Assembly (NCBI GenBank): GCA_015488855.1
Contig: WFMY01000022.1
Span: forward strand, 1 to 18,305
From: Helicobacteraceae bacterium
Lineage (GTDB): Bacteria; Campylobacterota; Campylobacteria; Campylobacterales; Sulfurimonadaceae
Length of the DNA: 18,305 bases
Reading direction: 5' to 3'
In this document: one piece after another, positions 13,718 to 18,305 of the stretch
Position numbering within the stretch: position 1 is the first letter of the stretch
How the letters are laid out: each line of letters opens with the position of its first letter
Notes under the pieces: generated by a model
What the model was told of the DNA's origin: nothing
The model's database searches: none
The model's input: the letters and a program-made list of their open reading frames with translations, nothing else
Translations under genes and position numbers: made by a program

Positions 13718-14980
13718 GTGAATAAATCTCTTGTTAATAAGATACTTATTACAGTCGGGTTTTTATTTCTTTACCGCTTACTGGCTTATGTGCCAGTACC
13801 TGGTGTAGATACAGCAGTTATTGCATCATTCTTCGATTCTCACCAATCAGACTCCCTTGGATTATTTAATATGTTTAGTGGAAAAGCTGTTCAGCGATTT
13901 TCTATCATATCTCTTGGTATTATGCCTTATATCACTGCTTCTATCATCATGGAACTTCTTGCTGCAACTTTTGCACCACTTGGGCAGATGAAAAAAGAGC
14001 GTGATGGTATGACAAAATATATGCAAATCATTCGTTATGCTACTATTGTTATTACTCTTATTCAAGCAGTAGGTGTAAGTGTTGGACTTCAAAGCTTAAC
14101 AGGACCTACAGGAAACAGTGCTATCTTAGCTGATCAAAATACATTTATCATATTAGCTGCAGTATCTATGCTTGCAGGGACTATGCTTTTGATGTGGATT
14201 GGTGAACAGATCACTCAAAGTGGTATTGGAAATGGTATTTCTTTAATCATCTTCGCTGGAATTGTTTCTGCAATTCCTAATGCTATTGGTCAAAGTATTA
14301 CAATGGTCAATACCGGAGCTATGAGCTTTTTAACTATCTTAGCTATCCTTGTATTAATTTTAGGTACTGTTGGGGTTATCATCTATGTTGAGCTTGGTGA
14401 ACGCCGTGTGCCAATCACCTATGCTAAAAAGACTATGATGCAAAATAAAAACAAAAGAGTTATGAATTACATCCCTATTAAAGTAAATCTTGCTGGTGTT
14501 ATTCCAGTTATCTTTGCTTCTGCTATATTGATGTTTCCAATGACTGTACTTTCATCGAGTACAAATCCTACAGTTCAGGCAATTGCTGATTTTATGAGTC
14601 CAAACTCGTACTTTTTTAACTTTTTAACCTTTGTATTTGTTATATTCTTTGCATTTTTCTATGCTTCGATTACATTTAATGCAAAAGATATCTCAGATAA
14701 TTTAAAAAGGCAAGGTGGATTTATCCCTGGTATTCGTACTGGTGAAGCAACCAAAGATTTTTTAAATAAAACTGCTGGTAACTTAACAGTCACTGGTGCT
14801 TTTTATCTTGGCTTGATTGCTACTTTACCGTTTATGATCATCAAAGGGATGGGTGTACCTTTCTTCTTTGGTGGGACTGCGGTACTCATCGTTGTTCAAG
14901 TAGCTCTTGATACTATGCGAAAAATTGAAGCTCAGGTTTATATGAGTAAATACGAGACACTTAGTGCTGTTGGTCTTTAA
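13718..14980 (+). CDS. secY: Protein translocase subunit SecY
   Basis: SecY is the pore subunit of the SecYEG channel in the inner membrane. The 420-residue product has about ten hydrophobic segments, beginning NKILITVGFLFLYRLLAYVP, with SLGIMPYITASIIMELLA, GERRVPITYAKK in a cytoplasmic loop and the conserved KRQGGFIPGIRTGEAT loop that contacts SecA and the ribosome. The start is GTG, 2 nt after rplO, with only a weak AGGT ribosome site, so coupling to rplO is likely. Cluster placement is the usual one. Confidence 0.98.
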   Translation: MNKSLVNKILITVGFLFLYRLLAYVPVPGVDTAVIASFFDSHQSDSLGLFNMFSGKAVQRFSIISLGIMPYITASIIMELLAATFAPLGQMKKERDGMTKYMQIIRYATIVITLIQAVGVSVGLQSLTGPTGNSAILADQNTFIILAAVSMLAGTMLLMWIGEQITQSGIGNGISLIIFAGIVSAIPNAIGQSITMVNTGAMSFLTILAILVLILGTVGVIIYVELGERRVPITYAKKTMMQNKNKRVMNYIPIKVNLAGVIPVIFASAILMFPMTVLSSSTNPTVQAIADFMSPNSYFFNFLTFVFVIFFAFFYASITFNAKDISDNLKRQGGFIPGIRTGEATKDFLNKTAGNLTVTGAFYLGLIATLPFMIIKGMGVPFFFGGTAVLIVVQVALDTMRKIEAQVYMSKYETLSAVGL

Positions 14981-14982
14981 CA

Positions 14983-15741
14983 ATGTCTATTAATCTTAGA
15001 AAACCCTTAGAGATAGAAAAACTTCGTGCTGCTAACAAGATTGTTGGTGGTGCACTTCTGCTACTTCAAGAACATACTAAACCTGGTATCTCTTTAAAAG
15101 AGTTAGATGCATTAGCAGAGGAATACATCCTCTCTAAAGGTGCTAAACCCTCTTTTAAAGGTCTTTATGGTTTTCCAAATTCTGTTTGTTGTTCGTTAAA
15201 TCAAACTATCATTCATGGTATTCCGACTGATTACAAACTCCAAGAGGGTGATGTCATAGGTTATGATATCGGTACTGAACTTGATGGTTGGTTTGGTGAT
15301 GCTGCAGTTACTGTCGGTGTTGGAGTTGTCGCTAAAGAAGATGAAAAGCTCATAGCATGTGCAAAGGAGAGTTTGTATGAGGCTATTGAGAATATTAAAG
15401 TTGGTATGAGATTTAAAGAGTTATCTCTAGTGTTGGAAAATGCTATTCGTTCACGAGGCTTTGTCCCTTTGTATGACTTTTGTGGTCATGGTATAGGAAA
15501 AAAACCGCATGAAGAACCAGAGATTCCAAACTATCTCGAAGGGAAAAATCCTAAACAAGGTCCAAAGATAAAAAACGGAATGGTATTTTGTCTTGAGCCT
15601 ATGATTTGTCAAAAAGATAGCGCTAAGGTTATCTTGGAAAACGAATGGGATGTTGTTAGTACCGATGGATTACGCGGTTCACACTACGAGCATACTGTTG
15701 CAATAATTAATGGTAAAGCTGAGATACTATCTCTTGCGTAA
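14983..15741 (+). CDS. map: Methionine aminopeptidase, type I
   Basis: This enzyme removes the initiator methionine from new proteins. The 252-residue product has all five metal ligands, Asp95 (GYDIGTELDGW), Asp106 (FGDAAVT), His169 (FCGHGIGKKPHEEP), Glu205 (FCLEPM) and Glu236 (HYEHTV), and the catalytic histidines His78 and His176. It has no N-terminal zinc extension, so it is a bare type I enzyme. It follows secY directly at 2 nt, with no adk between them, the order I know from Helicobacter. Confidence 0.98.
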   Translation: MSINLRKPLEIEKLRAANKIVGGALLLLQEHTKPGISLKELDALAEEYILSKGAKPSFKGLYGFPNSVCCSLNQTIIHGIPTDYKLQEGDVIGYDIGTELDGWFGDAAVTVGVGVVAKEDEKLIACAKESLYEAIENIKVGMRFKELSLVLENAIRSRGFVPLYDFCGHGIGKKPHEEPEIPNYLEGKNPKQGPKIKNGMVFCLEPMICQKDSAKVILENEWDVVSTDGLRGSHYEHTVAIINGKAEILSLA

Positions 15742-15778
15742 GAGAAAACTAGAATTTACACTAGAAAAGGACTTATAA

Positions 15779-15997
15779 ATGGCAAAAGCTGATGTTATAG
15801 AAGTTGATGGCAAGATTGTTGAAGCTCTACCAAATGCAACATTTCGTGTTGAACTAGAAAATGGGCATATAATTTTGTGTCACATCGCTGGAAAAATGCG
15901 TATGCACTACATCAAAATACTTCCAGGGGATAAAGTAAAGTTAGAACTAACACCTTATTCACTTGATAAAGGTCGTATCACTTATAGATACAAGTAG
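15779..15997 (+). CDS. infA: Translation initiation factor IF-1
   Basis: IF-1 binds the A site of the small subunit during initiation. The 72-residue product is exactly standard, an S1-like OB fold with MAKADVIEVDGKIVEALPNA, FRVELENGH and KLELTPYSLDKGRITYRYK. The gap of 37 nt after map carries a good AAAAGGA ribosome site. In Helicobacter and many other bacteria rpmJ and rpsM follow; here the next gene is gltX on the other strand, so infA ends the cluster. Confidence 0.98.
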   Translation: MAKADVIEVDGKIVEALPNATFRVELENGHIILCHIAGKMRMHYIKILPGDKVKLELTPYSLDKGRITYRYK

Positions 15998-16015
15998 ACT
16001 TTTTTACCCTACATC

Positions 16016-16039
16016 GTTCCCATCCTCCCCGATGGGAAT
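16016..16039. repeat. REP-like palindrome between infA and gltX
   Basis: GTTCCCATC (16016-16024) and GATGGGAAT (16031-16039) form a 9-bp stem (one G-U) around CTCCCC. No U-tract follows on either strand, so it is not a classical terminator, although it may end both convergent transcripts. The form ATCGTTCCCA...TGGGAAT closely resembles a widespread palindromic family (ATCGTTCCCACGC...GCGTGGGAAT) found between genes in many proteobacteria and associated with REP elements. No transposase is in the window. Confidence 0.5.
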
Positions 16040-16101
16040 CTATATACCCCACCCCACTTAAAAATAAATACGAACAAAGACAATACCAAGTGAATGGTAA
16101 T

Positions 16102-17493
16102 TTACAGGTTCTCTTTCGTTGCTATTGCTTTAGCAATCCTCAGCATAGTCTCCTCTTTGCCTATAACTGCCATGATAACATCGATGTTTGGACCACCCAT
16201 CTTTCCAAGGAGTGCTACACGAAGAGGCATTCCAATTTTGCCAAATCCTATCTTCATCTCTGAGACCACCTCTTCCATCAGTGCATGGTAGTCACTTGGT
16301 AAGTGAGGTTCACCAGCTGCAAGTTTTGCTCCAAAAGCATTAAGAATAGGGATGGGCTTACCTTTGAAGGCTTTTTTGACTGCTTTTTCATCATAACTCT
16401 CAGGAGTAACAAGTATCTCTTTGACTAATTCTGCCATCTCTTTGAGCGTTTTTGCACGCTCTTTGAGTGCATCTAAAAGTACCTCTTTTTTGTCATGTGA
16501 TGTAAGCGTTAAACCATACCCAACTAATAGTTCTACAAGGATTTCGTTTGATGTATTTTTGATATAGTGTGCGTTAAGCCAGTCAAGTTTATCTGTACTG
16601 TAGATAGATGCAGATTTATTGATATCTTTAGGATTGAAAAGTTCTTGCATCTCCTCCATAGAAAATATCTCTTGATCCCCATGACTCCAGCCAAGACGCA
16701 CAAGAAAGTTAAGAAGTGCTTCTGGCGTATAACCCATCTCTTTATATGCCATCACATCCGTTGCTCCATCGCGTTTAGAGAGTTTTTTACCAGCTGAGTT
16801 ATGTATCATCGGTACATGATAAAATTTTGGTAAGTCCCAGCCTAGTGCATCATAAACAACTATCTGTTTAGGTGTATTTGAGAGATGGTCATCCCCACGG
16901 ATAACTTCGTTAATACCCATGAGATGGTCATCAATAGCTACTACAAAATTGTAGGTTGCTGCACCATCAGCCCGAGCAATAACAAAATCATCTAAGATAT
17001 CTTGGGCTTGAAAGCTTACAGCACCTTTGACACCATCTTTAACAAGTATCTCACCACTCAAAGGTGCTTTGATGCGGATGACAGGCTCGATGCCCTCAGG
17101 AGGAATTCCCTTAAAGTCACGGTATTTGCCATTGTACTTTGTACGCTCTTTGTTTAGCATCTGAGTTTCACGAAGCTCTGTAAGTTCCTCTTTTGACATA
17201 TAGCATTTATAAGCCTTACCTTCATCTAAAAGTTGTTTAATATATTTTGCGTAGATTGCATCTCTTTGAGATTGGTAGGTAATCTCTCCATCGTGTTCTA
17301 AGCCCAACCATTCAAATGCTTTTAAAATAGCCTGTGTCGCTTCCTCAGAGTTTCTAGCCTTATCCGTATCTTCGATGCGAAGAACAAATTTTCCTCCATT
17401 TTTTTTCGCCCAAAGGTAAGAAAAAAGTGCAGTTCGTAACCCACCGATATGAAGATATCCCGTAGGACTTGGAGCAAAACGAGTAACAACCAT
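16102..17493 (-). CDS. gltX: Glutamyl-tRNA synthetase (GltX1-like)
   Basis: The enzyme charges tRNA-Glu with glutamate. The 463-residue product has the HIGH-type motif FAPSPTGYLHIGGLR (His15), RIEDTDKARN, the KLSKR motif (237-241), and an anticodon-binding domain to the end (PLRVALLGK near residue 430). Only one Cys (Cys97) lies in the zinc-ribbon region, so it is a zinc-free form. Campylobacterota usually carry two GltX proteins, one of which mischarges tRNA-Gln for the amidotransferase route. By length and the sequence I recall, this looks like GltX1 of Helicobacter, the tRNA-Glu enzyme, but the assignment is inference. It converges on infA. Confidence 0.95.
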   Translation of the reverse strand: MVVTRFAPSPTGYLHIGGLRTALFSYLWAKKNGGKFVLRIEDTDKARNSEEATQAILKAFEWLGLEHDGEITYQSQRDAIYAKYIKQLLDEGKAYKCYMSKEELTELRETQMLNKERTKYNGKYRDFKGIPPEGIEPVIRIKAPLSGEILVKDGVKGAVSFQAQDILDDFVIARADGAATYNFVVAIDDHLMGINEVIRGDDHLSNTPKQIVVYDALGWDLPKFYHVPMIHNSAGKKLSKRDGATDVMAYKEMGYTPEALLNFLVRLGWSHGDQEIFSMEEMQELFNPKDINKSASIYSTDKLDWLNAHYIKNTSNEILVELLVGYGLTLTSHDKKEVLLDALKERAKTLKEMAELVKEILVTPESYDEKAVKKAFKGKPIPILNAFGAKLAAGEPHLPSDYHALMEEVVSEMKIGFGKIGMPLRVALLGKMGGPNIDVIMAVIGKEETMLRIAKAIATKENL

Positions 17494-17553
17494 GAAAGAG
17501 CCTTTTATTTTAGTAATGGAATTTTAGCCAATAGATAGTTAAAGGCAGTTAAA

Positions 17554-18099
17554 TCAAAAAGTTATTTGAACTCCATAAAGATTATAGTTGTTATTTTGGG
17601 ATTTGAAAACTATAGGCTTTATGAGAACATCTTTAACTTTATAGGGTTTTGTAAAAAACCAAGCAAAACCAGCCCCAATAACAGCCCCAGCAATGACATC
17701 GCCCACATAGTGCTTGTCAGCTTGGACACGACTATAGCCCACAAAAGCAGCTCCAAGATAAGGAAGGATAGCATATTTGAACCCATATCTAAAGTGAATA
17801 AACGATGCCCCTTGAAATGATGCTGAGGTATGTCCAGAGGGAAAAGACTTAGTATCAGAACCATCAGGGCGTCTACGCTTTACAGTATTTTTGAGGATAT
17901 GGGTTGTTACAAATGTAGCACCAAAAGATTTGTAAAAGTCTATTTGACCCTCAGTATCATCGGTGATAAGCGTAGTAGACCATGCACTCAGTGGTATCAG
18001 TATTTGAACATAAGTTCCAATCTGTTCTATCGTGTCTTGTTGTGAAGTAGCAAAAAGAAGAGATCTTAAAAAAAGTAGTATGATAAGTAGTTTTTTCAT
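17554..18099 (-). CDS. PAP2-family membrane phosphatase
   Basis: The 181-residue protein has a complete PAP2 active site: K70-x6-R77-P78 (KNTVKRRRP), P87-S-G-H90, and S123-R-x5-H130-x3-D134. An N-terminal hydrophobic signal (MKKLLIILLFLRSLLFATS) precedes it, and several hydrophobic segments lie between the motifs, so the site should face the periplasm. Such enzymes dephosphorylate undecaprenyl pyrophosphate, phosphatidylglycerol phosphate or lipid A; which one is not visible. The C-terminus (NNNYNLYGVQITF) is strand-like and ends in Phe, as in many outer-membrane proteins, which is unusual for PAP2. An AAGG ribosome site lies 7 nt before the ATG. gltX starts 60 nt downstream on the same strand. 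Confidence 0.88.
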   Translation of the reverse strand: MKKLLIILLFLRSLLFATSQQDTIEQIGTYVQILIPLSAWSTTLITDDTEGQIDFYKSFGATFVTTHILKNTVKRRRPDGSDTKSFPSGHTSASFQGASFIHFRYGFKYAILPYLGAAFVGYSRVQADKHYVGDVIAGAVIGAGFAWFFTKPYKVKDVLIKPIVFKSQNNNYNLYGVQITF

Positions 18100-18121
18100 A
18101 GTGTAGCCTTGCGTAATTGTA

Positions 18122-18220
18122 TCATAACTTTATATCATGTGGTGAAACTTGACAAATAGTGACTACAGGTTGTGCGAATATGACTGAATATAATAATACT
18201 AGTCCAAGCATAAATTTCAT
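18122..18220 (-). CDS. Possible small exported peptide, 32 residues
   Basis: A short frame begins at ATG (18220) and ends at TGA (18122-18124), 22 nt before the PAP2 gene. It opens MKFMLGLVLLYSVIFAQP, a convincing signal peptide with a plausible cut after VIFA, followed by only about 16 residues (QPVVTICQVSPHDIKL) with one Cys. An AAGG lies 12 nt before the ATG, and an extended -10 promoter lies about 33 nt before it, so expression is plausible. It could instead be the truncated start of a longer gene. I do not recognise the peptide. Confidence 0.4.
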   Translation of the reverse strand: MKFMLGLVLLYSVIFAQPVVTICQVSPHDIKL

Positions 18221-18252
18221 TAGAGTCACTTACCTTATTGTCTGTTTGAACT

Positions 18253-18261
18253 ATTTTAACA
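18253..18261 (-). promoter_or_regulatory. Promoter before the small ORF and PAP2 gene
   Basis: On the - strand the sequence reads TGtTAAAAT, an extended -10. No -35 is visible at the usual spacing. The predicted start, near 18246, would give a leader of about 26 nt to the small ORF and drive it with the PAP2 gene as one unit. The rest of 18262-18305 shows no gene. Confidence 0.4.
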
Positions 18262-18305
18262 CATTATTGACAAATATCAGAAAAAATTTACCCTACTTCT
18301 TTGAC

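Noticed and set aside
15746..15768. Short inverted CTAG...CTAG pair between map and infA
   Set aside because: The stem is only 4 bp with an 8-nt loop, too weak for a terminator, and infA needs read-through here.
18149..18276. Direct repeat TTGACAAATA at 18149-18158 and 18267-18276
   Set aside because: Ten-base matches of AT-rich sequence are expected by chance at this scale; one copy lies in the small ORF and the other at the promoter, without symmetry or further likeness. TTGACA has no matching -10 on the + strand.
16003..18296. Repeated TTTACCCTAC at 16003-16012 and 18287-18296
   Set aside because: Only ten bases are shared and the flanks differ. The first copy lies beside the REP-like palindrome but the second has no palindrome before the window ends, so it cannot be called a second element.
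1..18305. CRISPR arrays, tRNA or rRNA genes, insertion sequences
   Set aside because: I saw no regularly spaced repeats, cloverleaf-type tRNA sequence, rRNA core segment or transposase frame in either strand.

Overview
The window looks like chromosomal DNA of a Campylobacterota (former Epsilonproteobacteria) member, probably close to the Sulfurimonas type. The evidence is the AT-rich coding style, extended -10 promoters (TGnTATAAT) with weak -35 boxes, a ribosomal cluster without L30 and adk, secY followed directly by map and infA, and a glutamyl-tRNA synthetase that resembles the GltX1 type of this phylum. The genus call is inference from sequence style.

Layout. (1) Positions 1-151 hold the 3' end of an unidentified + strand gene, followed by a strong hairpin. 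(2) Positions 182-590 hold a promoter-like extended -10 and the decayed remains of a BrnT/BrnA-type toxin-antitoxin pair: brnT has lost its N-terminus and is frameshifted, and brnA carries an in-frame amber codon. (3) Positions 616-5064, all on the - strand, form one compact transcription unit read from right to left: a GtrA-like flippase, a GtrB/ArnC-like polyprenyl-phosphate glycosyltransferase (TTG start), a GT39/ArnT-like membrane glycosyltransferase, an AAA ATPase of the ATPase-plus-DUF4143-like kind, and rnhB. The first three make a complete three-component periplasmic glycosylation module. (4) Positions 5065-5312 are a divergent control region with two nearly identical 22-bp dyad elements, a promoter for each side and a small leader hairpin.

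(5) Positions 5313-15997 are the fused S10-spc ribosomal cluster: rpsJ, rplC, rplD, rplW, rplB, rpsS, rplV, rpsC, rplP, rpmC, rpsQ, rplN, rplX, rplE, rpsN, rpsH, rplF, rplR, rpsE, rplO, secY, map, infA. Genes overlap or sit 1-11 nt apart except for a 78-nt gap before rpsH, which can fold into two hairpins, and a 37-nt gap before infA. The cluster stops after infA; rpmJ-rpsM-rpsK-rpsD-rpoA-rplQ are not here. (6) A REP-like palindrome lies between infA and the convergent gltX. (7) gltX, a PAP2 phosphatase and a possible 32-residue exported peptide lie on the - strand to the right end.

The large majority of the window is core translation and secretion machinery. I found no clear new defence or mobile system. 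The parts that most deserve a second look are the brnTA relic, the glycosylation module linked to an odd ATPase, the twin dyads in the divergent promoter region, the rpsN-rpsH gap and the small exported ORF.
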